Shown: positions 34,861-44,146, numbered from the stretch's first letter. The stretch: DNA of 64,000 nt from an uncultured Lachnospiraceae bacterium (GCA_910586025.1 CAJUIO010000004.1:17361-81360); one strand, 5' to 3'. Numbers and translations: made by a program. Notes: generated by a model not told the origin, from the letters alone.

Positions 34861-36048
34861 ATGGAGGTATTATTTAGGGAAAAACAGACGATCTCACCGC
34901 AGGAGGTGGAGGATGCCCTGCGCTTCGGCGCACAGCAGGTGGTTCGCAATCTGCCGGAATTTACGGACAAGTTCCAGAAGGCTTACAGCGAGGGGAATTT
35001 TTACCGGCCCACGCCGAATGAAGACTGGACCACGGGCTTTTGGACGGGGGAGATCTGGCTTGCCTATGAGTATGCCAGAGATAAGATGAAATCGGAGGCG
35101 GAGAGCCTTAAGCATGCGGGGGAGATCCAGGTGCAGAGCTTTCTGGAGAGGATTGACAATAAGCTCGGGGTGGATCACCACGATATGGGATTTCTCTATT
35201 CACCCTCCTGTGTGGCGGCCTACAAGCTGACGGGGAACAGGAAGGGAAGAGAGGCGGCCATTAAGGCGGCGGACCAGCTGATTACGAGATATCATCCGGT
35301 GGGAGAATTTATTCAGGCATGGGGACCGATGAATGCGCCTGAAAACTACAGGCTGATTATCGACTGCCTGTTGAATCTGCCTTTGCTCTACTGGGCCTCT
35401 GACGAGACCGGGGATGATAAATACAGGGAAATAGCCGAGAAGCACATACATACCGCAATCAAAAATGTGATACGGGAAGACTACTCCACCTGGCACACCT
35501 TTTTCTTTAACATGGAGACCGGAGAGCCGGATCACGGCGCAACCTGCCAGGGATACAGGGACGGCTCTGCATGGGCCAGAGGACAGGCGTGGGGAATCTA
35601 TGGCTGCGCCCTTGCCTACAAGTACACAGGCAGAAAAGAATATATCGAGATATTCAAGCATGTGACACAGTATTTCCTGGAGCATCTGCCAAAGGACATG
35701 GTTCCCTTCTGGGATCTGGAATTCACGGACGGGGACGATCAGCCAAGAGATTCCTCCTCCTCATCCATAGCGGCCTGCGGCATGCTGGAAATGATCAAAT
35801 ACATGGAGAAGGAAGAAGCTCAAATCTATAAGAGGTATGCGGAGCAGCTGCTCAAATCCCTCTATGATAATTATGCGGTGAAGGATCCTGAAATCTCTAA
35901 CGGCCTTGTGCTCCACAGCACCTACTCCAACCATTCGCCCTATAATACCTGCAATCACTGCGGAGTGGACGAATGCAATTCCTGGGGCGACTATTTTTAC
36001 ATGGAGGCGCTCACGAGGCTCAGTAAGGACTGGGTATTATACTGGTAA
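34861..36048 (+). CDS. Glycoside hydrolase family 88, unsaturated glucuronyl hydrolase
   Basis: A 395-residue (alpha/alpha)6-barrel enzyme. Conserved GH88 parts are the active-site aspartate region VDHHDMGFLYSPS (~103-115), GPMNAPENYRLIIDCLLNLP (~160-178, second catalytic Asp), the HGATCQGYRDGSAWARGQAW run (~224-243) and the terminal NHCGVDECNSWGDYFYMEAL. It hydrates and removes 4,5-unsaturated uronic acids left by lyases. There is no signal peptide, so it is cytoplasmic. It sits divergently next to a heparinase II/III-type lyase and starts an operon with a galactose-binding-fold protein and rhamnose mutarotase. Confidence 0.93.
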   Translation: MEVLFREKQTISPQEVEDALRFGAQQVVRNLPEFTDKFQKAYSEGNFYRPTPNEDWTTGFWTGEIWLAYEYARDKMKSEAESLKHAGEIQVQSFLERIDNKLGVDHHDMGFLYSPSCVAAYKLTGNRKGREAAIKAADQLITRYHPVGEFIQAWGPMNAPENYRLIIDCLLNLPLLYWASDETGDDKYREIAEKHIHTAIKNVIREDYSTWHTFFFNMETGEPDHGATCQGYRDGSAWARGQAWGIYGCALAYKYTGRKEYIEIFKHVTQYFLEHLPKDMVPFWDLEFTDGDDQPRDSSSSSIAACGMLEMIKYMEKEEAQIYKRYAEQLLKSLYDNYAVKDPEISNGLVLHSTYSNHSPYNTCNHCGVDECNSWGDYFYMEALTRLSKDWVLYW

Positions 36049-36075
36049 AGACAGAAAGGGTTAAAGGGTAGAAAA

Positions 36076-36876
36076 ATGACGACTTTATCGCTAAAGGTTT
36101 TGGATAAAAACGGAAACACAATCTGTGTCGGCAGCGGGGAGGACTTTGTGGGTCTTGTCTGTACGGCGCAGTATGGCGAGGGAGACAGGATCGTGCTGGA
36201 AACCTCTCAGAAGAACATCCATCTGTGGATCCAGGTGGATGATGCGCTGGGGCCGGCCTTCTGCTATCTGACAGACAACTTCTCCTTTGAGATTCCTTTT
36301 GGAGAAAAAAGGATCAGCTACTCCCCCAAGGTATTTTCCGGAAACAGACATTATCTGTACGCAAGGTGCGCAAGAGAGGATGAGATCCATGCTTACAGAA
36401 ATCTTGCGCTGAACGTGTGTGACCAGCACGGGGACACTCACTGCTATCCCCATGCCTATGCCAATGTGGAGACCAGGGGAGAGGCGGTGTTTGCCGCAAG
36501 AAACGCTATTGACGGTGTCTGTGAGAATCGTTCCCACGGGGAATGGCCCTATGAGTCCTGGGGGATCAACCGGCGGGAGGATGCGGAGATGACCGTGGAT
36601 TTCGGGCGGGAGGTGGAAGCGGACAGGATCGTGATGTACACAAGGGCTGATTTTCCTCATGACAGCTGGTGGAAGCAGGTGAGGCTTTCCTTCTCAGACG
36701 GAACCTCGCTGGAATGGAATCTGGAAAAGAGTGCGCTTCCCCATGTTCTTCCCATCGAGAAGAAAAAAATAACCTGGATAAGGCTCAGCCATCTGATCAA
36801 GGCGGACGACCCTTCGCCTTTTCCGGCTCTGAGCCAGATTGAAGTATATGGAACGGTGTGCGGCGGGGAGGACTGA
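36076..36876 (+). CDS. Galactose-binding (discoidin-like) fold protein of unknown function
   Basis: A 266-residue soluble protein without signal peptide. The C-terminal half (~130-262) looks like an F5/8 or carbohydrate-binding jelly-roll: AVFAARNAIDGVCENRSHGEWPYESWGI, VDFGREVEADRIVMYTRADFPHDSWWK, VRLSFSDGTSLEW and FPALSQIEVYG. The N-terminal half is beta-rich and unrecognised. It lies 27 bases after the GH88 gene and two bases before rhamnose mutarotase, so it shares the uronic-acid and rhamnose pathway. It may bind intermediates or be an uncharacterised enzyme. Confidence 0.7.
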   Translation: MTTLSLKVLDKNGNTICVGSGEDFVGLVCTAQYGEGDRIVLETSQKNIHLWIQVDDALGPAFCYLTDNFSFEIPFGEKRISYSPKVFSGNRHYLYARCAREDEIHAYRNLALNVCDQHGDTHCYPHAYANVETRGEAVFAARNAIDGVCENRSHGEWPYESWGINRREDAEMTVDFGREVEADRIVMYTRADFPHDSWWKQVRLSFSDGTSLEWNLEKSALPHVLPIEKKKITWIRLSHLIKADDPSPFPALSQIEVYGTVCGGED

Positions 36877-36878
36877 AT

Positions 36879-37190
36879 ATGATCAAGGGATTTAAGATGA
36901 AGCTGTTTCCGGGAATGGAACAGGAGTATGAACGACGCCATAATCTTCTCTGGGACGAGATGAAGGATATGATCCACGAGTACGGCGGGAGCAACTACAC
37001 GATTTTTCTGGATAAGGAGACGGGTGTACTGTTCGGATATCTGGAGGTAGAGGATGAGGAGCGCTGGGATCAGAGCGCAGATACGCAGATCTGCCGGAAA
37101 TGGTGGGACTATATGGCGGATATCATGGAAACCAACCCGGACAACAGCCCTGTGAGCATTGATCTGAAAAAGGTGTTCCACCTGGATTAA
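36879..37190 (+). CDS. rhaM: L-rhamnose mutarotase
   Basis: A 103-residue small alpha/beta-barrel protein interconverting alpha and beta L-rhamnose. The family landmarks KMKLFPGMEQEYERRHNLLWDEM (with the catalytic His near residue 20), YTIFLDKETGVLFGYLE and CRKWWDYMADIM are present at full length. The start ATG at 36879 overlaps nothing and follows the GGGGAGGA at the end of the preceding gene; an earlier in-frame start lies inside that gene. No rhamnose isomerase or kinase is in the window. Its presence shows that a rhamnose-containing (or related) sugar is handled here. Confidence 0.9.
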   Translation: MIKGFKMKLFPGMEQEYERRHNLLWDEMKDMIHEYGGSNYTIFLDKETGVLFGYLEVEDEERWDQSADTQICRKWWDYMADIMETNPDNSPVSIDLKKVFHLD

Positions 37191-37205
37191 GAGAAGGGAA
37201 GGGCG

Positions 37206-38144
37206 TTGAGAGAAATATATAAGATGAGTGCGGAGAGTCTGCCCAGTATACATTTCGTGGATGATGCGGCGATCGTCTCGCCCTTTGTCCACAGGAAGCG
37301 TAAGGCTCTGGAATATATCATGTATATTATTAAGGCCGGGGAGATGTACCTTGCGGAGGATGACATCCCGATCACGCTGCGCGAGGGGGATATCTGCATT
37401 CTGGATAAGGACAGGACGCATGTTGGGATACGTGCGTCTGTCTGCGATTACACGTATATTCATTTTATGCATAAGGATCTGCGGCTGCTTAAGGAAAAGG
37501 ATGAGGAGAAGGTTCGGGAGCTGCTTTTGAGCTACCGCCGCTCCTCCCTTGGCAGCGACATTTTTTCTTATGACAAGTGTGAAGGCAACATAATTTATCT
37601 GCCAAAGCTCTGGCATGCGGGGAACATGGCGGTAAGGCTCAGAATCGAGGAGCTGGCGCAGAAGGCAAGGCAGGAAACCTACAATCCCCTTGAAAATCAC
37701 AAGGTTATGTGCGGCTGTTATATTCAGCAGCTGTTCATGGAGATCAGCAGGGGCTTTCTGAATGAAGAAAAGGAAGTCGCGGGCGTGAGCAGACCGGGCT
37801 ATCAGGACAAGATCGGCAGGGTGGTGGAATGGCTTAACCGGAATTTTGACAGCGAGATCACGGGCACGGTTCTGGAAAAAGAGTTTGAATACAATTTTGA
37901 CTATATGAACCGGACGTTTAAAAAGGTCATGGGACAGACCATTTTTCAGTACCTGACCCACATCAGGATCGACCATGCCAAGATGCTTATCCTGAATACC
38001 TCCATGAAGATGAGCGAGGTGGGGAGAAGAGTCGGCTTTCCGGACGAGTATTATTTCAGCAGAGTGTTCAAAAAAGCCGTGGGTGTGTCTCCGGGAGCCT
38101 ATGCGGGAAACTGCCGTCAGACGGAGAGATGGAATCATTCATAA
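37206..38144 (+). CDS. AraC family transcriptional regulator
   Basis: A 312-residue regulator: an N-terminal cupin-like sensor (LEYIMYIIKAGEMYLAEDDIPITL, ~38-60) and a C-terminal double helix-turn-helix (~205-305; GTVLEKEFEYNFDYMNRTFKKVMG and MKMSEVGRRVGFPDEYYFSRVFKKAVG). The start TTG at 37206 is behind GAAGGGAAGG; ATG at 37224 is an alternative. It ends the GH88 operon and probably activates the two divergent promoters at 34700-34810 and perhaps the GH2 gene after it. Confidence 0.9.
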   Translation: MREIYKMSAESLPSIHFVDDAAIVSPFVHRKRKALEYIMYIIKAGEMYLAEDDIPITLREGDICILDKDRTHVGIRASVCDYTYIHFMHKDLRLLKEKDEEKVRELLLSYRRSSLGSDIFSYDKCEGNIIYLPKLWHAGNMAVRLRIEELAQKARQETYNPLENHKVMCGCYIQQLFMEISRGFLNEEKEVAGVSRPGYQDKIGRVVEWLNRNFDSEITGTVLEKEFEYNFDYMNRTFKKVMGQTIFQYLTHIRIDHAKMLILNTSMKMSEVGRRVGFPDEYYFSRVFKKAVGVSPGAYAGNCRQTERWNHS

Positions 38145-38179
38145 AGTCGTTTTTGGATAAATCAAGTCTATATTTTCCA

Positions 38180-38208
38180 TTGCTTTTATCCTCCCGTTTT
38201 CTTATAAC
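38180..38208 (+). promoter_or_regulatory. Promoter of the GH2 gene
   Basis: TTGCTT (38180-38185) and TATAAC (38203-38208) are separated by 17 bases, about 30 bases before the ATG at 38239, which is itself preceded by a perfect AGGAGG at 38225-38230. Confidence 0.6.
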
Positions 38209-38238
38209 TTAATTATGAGAAAACAGGAGGGATTTTTT

Positions 38239-40692
38239 ATGAATACAGTAATAAAGGAATTAAAGGAGAACTGGCGTTTTCACCTGGGAGAATGTGAGGA
38301 GGCATGGTACAAGGGCTATGATGACAGCAGCTGGAGGAAGGTCATGCTTCCCCATGACTGGTCTGTTGAGATGCCTTTTTCCAAGACTTACTCCAGCGGA
38401 ACCGGATATCTGGCCGGGGGAATCGGCTGGTACAGGGGCCGTTTCTGGCTGCCGGAGGCTCTCCGGGGCAAAAAGGTCCGCCTGGTATTTGACGGTGTAT
38501 ACAAAAACAGTCAGGTATTCTGCAACAGCTATTATCTGGGGAAGCGGCCAAACGGCTACACTGCTTTTTCCTATGACATCAGTGATTTTGTTTCCTTTGG
38601 CGAGACCGAAAATGAAATAAGCGTAAAGGTCGTTCACACGGACCTTGCGGATTCCCGGTGGTTTACCGGAAGCGGAATCACCAGAAAGGTGTCTCTTGTG
38701 ATAGAGGAGCCGGTTCATCCTGCGGAATACGGATGCACGTTCTTCACCAGGAAAATAGACAGTGGGGATTCGGAAATCCGTGCGGAGGTGGAAATAGAGC
38801 AGGAGGCGGTTAATACTGGTGATGAAAAGGTACGGCTGCGGATAAAGTCTCTTTTGATAGACAGAGAGGGTAATGAGGCGGCTGTACTGGAAGGGGAGAG
38901 AGAGCTTGCCGCAGGAGAAACCGCAAAAATACCGCTTTGCGGGGAAGTGAGAAAAGCATCCCTCTGGTCGCCGGATGATCCATATCTGTACAGGATGCAG
39001 ACGTGGTATCAGGTGAACGGGGGAGAGGAATATCTGGTTCATGAGGAGAAGACAGGCATCCGGACCATAGAGTTTCGTCCGGAAGAAGGCTTTTTCCTGA
39101 ACGGGGTATCCACGAAGATGAAGGGTGTCTGTGTCCATCATGACGGCGGCTGTCTGGGGGCGGCCATGAAACCCGAAATCTGGCAGCGCAGGCTCATGCT
39201 CCTGAAGGACTGCGGCTGCAATGCCATAAGGTGCAGCCACAACCCGCATATGCCGGAGCTCTACGCATTATGCGACGCTTTGGGCTTCCTGATGATGGAC
39301 GAGGCCTTTGACGAGTGGGAGAATCCCAAAAACAAATGGTCCACGGGACATAATGTCTATCCGCCCAGACATCAGGGCTATTATGAGGATTTCCCGGAAT
39401 GGCATGACAAGGATCTCAGGGCGATGGTGAGAAGAGACAGGAATCATCCTTCCGTGATTCTGTGGAGTATCGGGAATGAGATTGACTATCCCAATGATCC
39501 CTACTGTCATCCCATGTTTGAGACAATGACAGGAAATAATGACGCAAATAAGCCGGAGGCGGAGCGGCGGTACGATTCGGATAAGCCGAATATGGAGAGA
39601 CTTTCACGCATAGCCGCCCGTCTTACGGAGATCGTAAGGCAGGAGGACGGGTCCAGGCCCGTGACGCTTGCGGCAGCGTTCCCGGAGCTCTCTTCCAGGC
39701 TGGGCTTTCTGGATACTCTGGATGTGGTTGGATATAATTATAAAGAGCATTTATATGAGGAGGATCACAGGCGCTTTCCGGACAAGACCTTCCTGGGGAG
39801 CGAGAACAGTCACAGCTATGATGCCTGGCGTGCGGTCACGGATCACTCTTACATCTGCGGACAGTTCTTGTGGACGGGAATTGATTATCTGGGAGAGGCG
39901 GGAGGATGGCCGGTACACGGTTCTCCGGCAGGAATCCTTACAACAGCCGGCTTCGTGAAACCGGAATATTATAGAAGGAAATCCTTCTGGAAGGAGGAGA
40001 CAACCGTACAGCTTGCCACCAGAGAGGAAGACGGAAGACGGGAAAGCTGGCTTCCCATGAGCTACAGCTGGAATTATGCGCCCGGTACCAGGGTTCTGGT
40101 AAAGTGTTATGCGAATCTGACCGAGGGAGGCTTCGTATCTCTGCTGTGCAATGGAAGGGAAATCGGGAGGAAAACAGCTTATCAATCCGACGGGGCTTTT
40201 CTCTTCCATATGGATTTTGAGCCCGGTGAGCTGGAGGCACGGTGTCATACCAAAGAGGGAGAGGTTACAGGAAGAAGCAGCCTGTACACGACGGGCTCCG
40301 CGGAGCATTTATCCTGCTGTTTGTGGCAGGAGGCGGACACGTTGTCCGGACTGGACTGGGAGGAGGTCTCCGGACGGGCCGGTTATCTGTATCAGATCCT
40401 TATCACGCTTAAGGATGCTCAGGACAGGAAGGTAGTGTGGGATGACAGAGAGGTCAAGGTTCAGATACAGGGAGCGGGCAGACTTGCCGGAATTGACAGC
40501 GGAAATCTGGCGGACGTGACACCTTTTTCCACGGAATGCCGAAGAACATGCGGAGGAAATCTTGTGGCCTATGTACAGAGAACCGGGCAGGGAAGCATAC
40601 AGGTATCCATGGAGCTTATGAGTGAGGTGGCTGAGGAAGAGTGCAGGAATATGGGAAGCAGGTATGAGATTCAAATATCACCCATTTCTTGA
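38239..40692 (+). CDS. Glycoside hydrolase family 2 (beta-galactosidase/beta-glucuronidase type)
   Basis: An 817-residue enzyme. The N-terminal sugar-binding domain (KENWRFHLGE, LPHDWSVEMPF, GGIGWYRGRFWL) is followed by an immunoglobulin-like domain, then the catalytic barrel with acid/base E414 in WSIGNEID and nucleophile E522 in LGSENSHSYD. A C-terminal region of the DUF4982 and beta-sandwich type ends the chain. There is no signal peptide, so it is cytoplasmic. GH2 enzymes of this layout are usually beta-galactosidases or beta-glucuronidases; the sequence alone does not decide. It lies between AraC and LacI regulators and has its own promoter. Confidence 0.88.
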   Translation: MNTVIKELKENWRFHLGECEEAWYKGYDDSSWRKVMLPHDWSVEMPFSKTYSSGTGYLAGGIGWYRGRFWLPEALRGKKVRLVFDGVYKNSQVFCNSYYLGKRPNGYTAFSYDISDFVSFGETENEISVKVVHTDLADSRWFTGSGITRKVSLVIEEPVHPAEYGCTFFTRKIDSGDSEIRAEVEIEQEAVNTGDEKVRLRIKSLLIDREGNEAAVLEGERELAAGETAKIPLCGEVRKASLWSPDDPYLYRMQTWYQVNGGEEYLVHEEKTGIRTIEFRPEEGFFLNGVSTKMKGVCVHHDGGCLGAAMKPEIWQRRLMLLKDCGCNAIRCSHNPHMPELYALCDALGFLMMDEAFDEWENPKNKWSTGHNVYPPRHQGYYEDFPEWHDKDLRAMVRRDRNHPSVILWSIGNEIDYPNDPYCHPMFETMTGNNDANKPEAERRYDSDKPNMERLSRIAARLTEIVRQEDGSRPVTLAAAFPELSSRLGFLDTLDVVGYNYKEHLYEEDHRRFPDKTFLGSENSHSYDAWRAVTDHSYICGQFLWTGIDYLGEAGGWPVHGSPAGILTTAGFVKPEYYRRKSFWKEETTVQLATREEDGRRESWLPMSYSWNYAPGTRVLVKCYANLTEGGFVSLLCNGREIGRKTAYQSDGAFLFHMDFEPGELEARCHTKEGEVTGRSSLYTTGSAEHLSCCLWQEADTLSGLDWEEVSGRAGYLYQILITLKDAQDRKVVWDDREVKVQIQGAGRLAGIDSGNLADVTPFSTECRRTCGGNLVAYVQRTGQGSIQVSMELMSEVAEEECRNMGSRYEIQISPIS

Positions 40693-40717
40693 CAGAAGTA
40701 ATATTTTTCCCTATGAT
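40689..40717 (+). promoter_or_regulatory. Promoter of the LacI-type regulator gene
   Basis: TTGACA (40689-40694) and TATGAT (40712-40717) are spaced by exactly 17 bases. The -35 overlaps the stop codon of the GH2 gene. This is one of the best consensus promoters in the window. Confidence 0.8.
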
Positions 40718-40752
40718 ATGATTGTGAAATTAAATTTAGCGGAGTATGGGTT

Positions 40753-41808
40753 ATGCAAAAATCATCGGAAAATAAGGTGATCACCATATACGACATTGCA
40801 AAAGAGGCGGGGGTTTCTGCTGCGACAGTATCCAGAGTACTTACGAATAATGCAAATGTCCGAAAGGAAAAAAAAGACAAGGTACAAAATCTGATAGACA
40901 AGTACAATTTTAAGCCCAATGCCATGGCAAGAGGCCTCTCTGACACCAAGAGCCGTGTCATCGGGATCGTGGCGGCAGATGTGCGCAATCCCTATTATGC
41001 GGAGGTTTTCGTGGCCTGTGAGAATGCGGCAAGGGAGGCGGGCTATTCGGTTCTTCTTTGTAACTCTCAGGGAATAACGCAGTGGGAAAGTCAGCAGCTT
41101 GCCATGCTGCAGGAGCAGCGGGTGGATGCGGTGATCCAGCTTGGCGGGCGGGCCGATGACCTGGTTTCCGATCAGGAATACGTGGAGAAGGTCAATCAGA
41201 TGATCGCAAATATACCGCTGGTGGTAACCGGCAAGCTGGATGATACACAGTGCTATCAGGTTCAGATTGATGCGGAAAAGGCGGCAGAGCTTCTTCTTGA
41301 GCACCTCCTGTCTCTTGGACACAGGAGGATTGCGCTTGTGGGAGGCAGACAGAGTGTTGCGTCCACTTATGTGAAGCACCGGAAATATATGGAGCTTTTG
41401 CAGAAATATCAGATTGAGTACCGGCAGGAGTATATGGTGGACGGCGATTATGACTATGAGACAGGATATGTGGGAATGAACCGTCTTGCAGGTCTTTCGA
41501 ATAGGCCCACCGCCGTGGTGGCCATCAATGATTCTGCGGCGGCGGGAGTGATGCGGAGTGCGGTGGATCACGGATTTGGAATTCCACAGGATATTTCTGT
41601 TGTCAGTTATGACAATACGTCGCTGACGGAGCTTCTTACTCCTAAGCTGACCAGCGTGGATTATGATTATGAGGCTCTCGGCAGGAGGCTGGTGGAAACG
41701 GCAATCGCTGCGGTTAAGAAGGATAATATTCCTCTGTGCCAGAGAATAACGCCGACTCTCATAGTGAGGGAGAGCAGCGCAAAGGTGCCTGAGGCGAAAG
41801 AACGGTAA
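40753..41808 (+). CDS. LacI family transcriptional regulator
   Basis: A 351-residue repressor: N-terminal helix-turn-helix and hinge (ITIYDIAKEAGVSAATVSRV, FKPNAMARGLSDTKSRVIGI) and a periplasmic-binding-like sugar domain ending with ITPTLIVRESS. It sits between the GH2 gene and pepF, about 2.3 kb before a sugar ABC importer whose promoter is flanked by two TGCAACCGGTTTC operators. Repression of that importer, relieved by a sugar, is the obvious inference. Confidence 0.93.
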   Translation: MQKSSENKVITIYDIAKEAGVSAATVSRVLTNNANVRKEKKDKVQNLIDKYNFKPNAMARGLSDTKSRVIGIVAADVRNPYYAEVFVACENAAREAGYSVLLCNSQGITQWESQQLAMLQEQRVDAVIQLGGRADDLVSDQEYVEKVNQMIANIPLVVTGKLDDTQCYQVQIDAEKAAELLLEHLLSLGHRRIALVGGRQSVASTYVKHRKYMELLQKYQIEYRQEYMVDGDYDYETGYVGMNRLAGLSNRPTAVVAINDSAAAGVMRSAVDHGFGIPQDISVVSYDNTSLTELLTPKLTSVDYDYEALGRRLVETAIAAVKKDNIPLCQRITPTLIVRESSAKVPEAKER

Positions 41809-41820
41809 ATCATGGTAATG

Positions 41821-41850
41821 TCAACAGCAGCAGGTCTCTGCTGCTGTTGA
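41821..41850 (+). repeat. Strong hairpin between lacI-type gene and pepF
   Basis: A perfect 12-base stem (TCAACAGCAGCA with TGCTGCTGTTGA) with a six-base loop lies 12 bases after the regulator's stop. It is not followed by a U-run, so it is more likely to affect mRNA stability or reduce read-through than to end transcription fully. Confidence 0.55.
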
Positions 41851-41878
41851 TTATGAAAACAGGAAGGAGATTTTCGTA

Positions 41879-43696
41879 ATGGCGGAAGAATTGAGAGACA
41901 GAAAGGATGTTCCCCGGGAGCTCACATGGGATTTGTCCGGAATTTATGCAACGCAGGAGGATATGCTCCGGGATGCGGACAAAATGGAGAAGCTGGCGCA
42001 GGAGATTGTCGAAAGGTTTAAGGGAAAGCTGAATACGGCAAAAGCCATGGAAGAGTGCGTTACCATGTACAGGCAGGTATTCGAGCTCATGATGCTGACA
42101 GGAAGCTATTGCGACCTGGCGGTATCCGTGGACTATTATGACAACCAGAACCAGGAGCGTCTCGGGAGGATAGGACGATTGATCGCAAAGATTCAAAGCA
42201 GTCTGAGCTTTGTGAAGAGCGAAATCATGGAACAGGATGAGGAGACGATCCGGGAGGCTGCACGGATCAGCGACGGAAATAAATATTTCTTTATGGATTT
42301 ACTGCGCGATAAGCCCCACCGGCTCCATCCGGAGGCCGAGAGGGTTCTGCTGGCTCTCGGACAGAGCCTGAATAATGCGCCTTATGAGATCTACAACATC
42401 ACCAAGCTTGCGGATATGAAATTTGAGCCCTTTCAGGCAGAAGGAAAGGAATATCCTCTGGGCTACACGCTGTTTGAGGATGACTATGAGTACGAGCCCG
42501 ATACTGAAGTGCGCCGCAACGCCTTCGAGGCTTTCTCAAAAAAGATCAGAGAATATGAGAATGTGACGGCAACCGCCTACAATACCCAGGTGCAGACAGA
42601 AAAAGTCATGGCTGCGCTCCGGGGCTTTGACTCCGTGTTTGATCATCTGCTTTTTGGGCAGAAGGTAGACAGAGAGCTCTATAATCGCCAGATCGACGTG
42701 ATTATGGAAAGGCTGGCACCCCATATGAGAAAATATGCAAAGCTGCTTCAGACAGTACACGGGCTGGACAAAATGACCTTTGCGGATCTGAAGCTGCCCG
42801 TGGATCCGGAATACGCTCCTGAGATCACGATTGAGGCTTCAAGGGAATATATCGAGAAGGGGCTTTCCATCCTTGGGGAGGATTATGTGGAAATGGTACG
42901 CACTGCCTACGAGGAGAGATGGGTGGACTTTGCGCAGAATAAGGGCAAGTCCACGGGGGGCTTCTGTGCCAGTCCGTATGGGAAAAACTCTTATATTCTG
43001 ATGACCTGGAACAACAAGATGTCAGACGTGTTTACTCTTGCTCACGAGCTGGGCCACGCAGGACATTTCAAGGCCTGCAACAGTGCGCAGTCCGTTTTTG
43101 ACACGGATGTTTCCACTTATTTCGTGGAAGCTCCCTCCACGATGAACGAACTGCTCATGGCACATTACCTGTTAAAGACCAGTGACGACACCCGCTTCCG
43201 GCGGTGGGTGCTGGCCTGCATGATCGGAAATACGTACTATCATAATTTTGTGACGCATCTTTTGGAGGCTGCCTATCAGCGGGAGGTATATAAGCTGGTG
43301 GACGAGGGCGGCAGCGTTCAGGCGGAGACGTTAAGCGGTATCATGCGCGGCGTTCTTCAGAAATTCTGGGGAGATGCGGTGGAGATAAAAGAGGGTGCGG
43401 AGCTGACATGGATGCGCCAGCCCCATTATTATATGGGACTGTATTCCTATACCTACAGCGCAGGCCTTACCATAGCGACACAGATGTGTAAACGCATTGA
43501 GCAGGAGGGCGCGTCGGCTGTGGAGGACTGGAAGAAAGTCCTGTCTGCCGGAAGCACCCTGCCTCCCGTGGAGCTTGCGGCGCTTGCGGGTATTGATGTT
43601 ACTACGGATGCGCCCCTCTTAGACACGATTGAGACGATCGGCGGCATGATCGACGAGATCTGTGAACTCACAAGGGAGCTTGGTCCGAACCGCTAA
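41879..43696 (+). CDS. pepF: Oligoendopeptidase F (M3 family)
   Basis: A 605-residue cytoplasmic zinc metallopeptidase degrading short peptides. The active site H389-E-L-G-H393 (within FTLAHELGHAGHFKAC) is followed by the third ligand region VEAPSTMNELLMAH. Flanking M3 features such as GGFCASPYGKNSYILMTW and QPHYYMGLYSYTYSAGL are intact. Length is normal. ATG at 41879 follows GGAAGGAG. It is placed between a sugar regulator and a sugar importer, but its job is probably general peptide turnover. Confidence 0.95.
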   Translation: MAEELRDRKDVPRELTWDLSGIYATQEDMLRDADKMEKLAQEIVERFKGKLNTAKAMEECVTMYRQVFELMMLTGSYCDLAVSVDYYDNQNQERLGRIGRLIAKIQSSLSFVKSEIMEQDEETIREAARISDGNKYFFMDLLRDKPHRLHPEAERVLLALGQSLNNAPYEIYNITKLADMKFEPFQAEGKEYPLGYTLFEDDYEYEPDTEVRRNAFEAFSKKIREYENVTATAYNTQVQTEKVMAALRGFDSVFDHLLFGQKVDRELYNRQIDVIMERLAPHMRKYAKLLQTVHGLDKMTFADLKLPVDPEYAPEITIEASREYIEKGLSILGEDYVEMVRTAYEERWVDFAQNKGKSTGGFCASPYGKNSYILMTWNNKMSDVFTLAHELGHAGHFKACNSAQSVFDTDVSTYFVEAPSTMNELLMAHYLLKTSDDTRFRRWVLACMIGNTYYHNFVTHLLEAAYQREVYKLVDEGGSVQAETLSGIMRGVLQKFWGDAVEIKEGAELTWMRQPHYYMGLYSYTYSAGLTIATQMCKRIEQEGASAVEDWKKVLSAGSTLPPVELAALAGIDVTTDAPLLDTIETIGGMIDEICELTRELGPNR

Positions 43697-43957
43697 GAGA
43701 AGCAAGCTGGGTGCGGAGCCTGTCGATTTCATCCATCTGCTTCCGGATGATTTCATCCCTCTGCGCCAGAGCTGCCCGGTGATCGATGCCGTAGCTTCTG
43801 TCTTCTTCGGTTGCGATAACGATGGGAAAATTTTAAAGAGTTGTAAGAATTTGATGTGAACTAAACTCCTGTAAAACACTTATATCACCATGAATAACAA
43901 AATTCAATAAAAATTTAAGTAAAAAAGTGTAGAAAATTAACTTTTTCAGGAATTAAG

Positions 43958-44026
43958 GACGCTTTCAGGAAACGAAAAGCACGGCAGATACCATGCTTTT
44001 CGAATTTTTCTGGGAGCGTCTTTTTT
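43958..44026 (+). terminator. Large two-part hairpin with U-run
   Basis: An outer stem GACGCT/AGCGTC (43958-43963 with 44015-44020) encloses a perfect 9-base inner stem CGAAAAGCA/TGCTTTTCG (43973-43981 with 43994-44002) and ends in six T residues (44021-44026). It should stop transcription arriving from pepF. Its size leaves open a regulated attenuator role. Confidence 0.7.
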
Positions 44027-44086
44027 GCCTTTTATATGTAATTATAAACAAAATAAAATGAAGAAAGTAGTGCATTATTAACAAAA

Positions 44087-44100
44087 TGCAACCGGTTTCG
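44087..44100 (+). promoter_or_regulatory. LacI/CcpA-like operator, upstream copy
   Basis: TGCAACCGGTTTCG contains the palindromic core AACCGGTT and fits the LacI-GalR family (and most of the cre) consensus. It lies about ten bases upstream of the importer -35 box. Confidence 0.7.
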
Positions 44101-44109
44101 GAAATGGTA

Positions 44110-44139
44110 TTGACTAAAATGGGGGTAATGTGGTTAAAT
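44110..44139 (+). promoter_or_regulatory. Promoter of the sugar ABC importer
   Basis: TTGACT (44110-44115) with a probable -10 TTAAAT (44134-44139), spacing 18. The -10 is imperfect. The promoter lies between two operators. Confidence 0.55.
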
Positions 44140-44146
44140 ATAACCG

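Noticed and set aside
36657..38138. 493-codon reverse-strand open frame across rhaM and AraC genes
   Set aside because: It covers several well-supported + strand genes, and no domain or start signal is visible.
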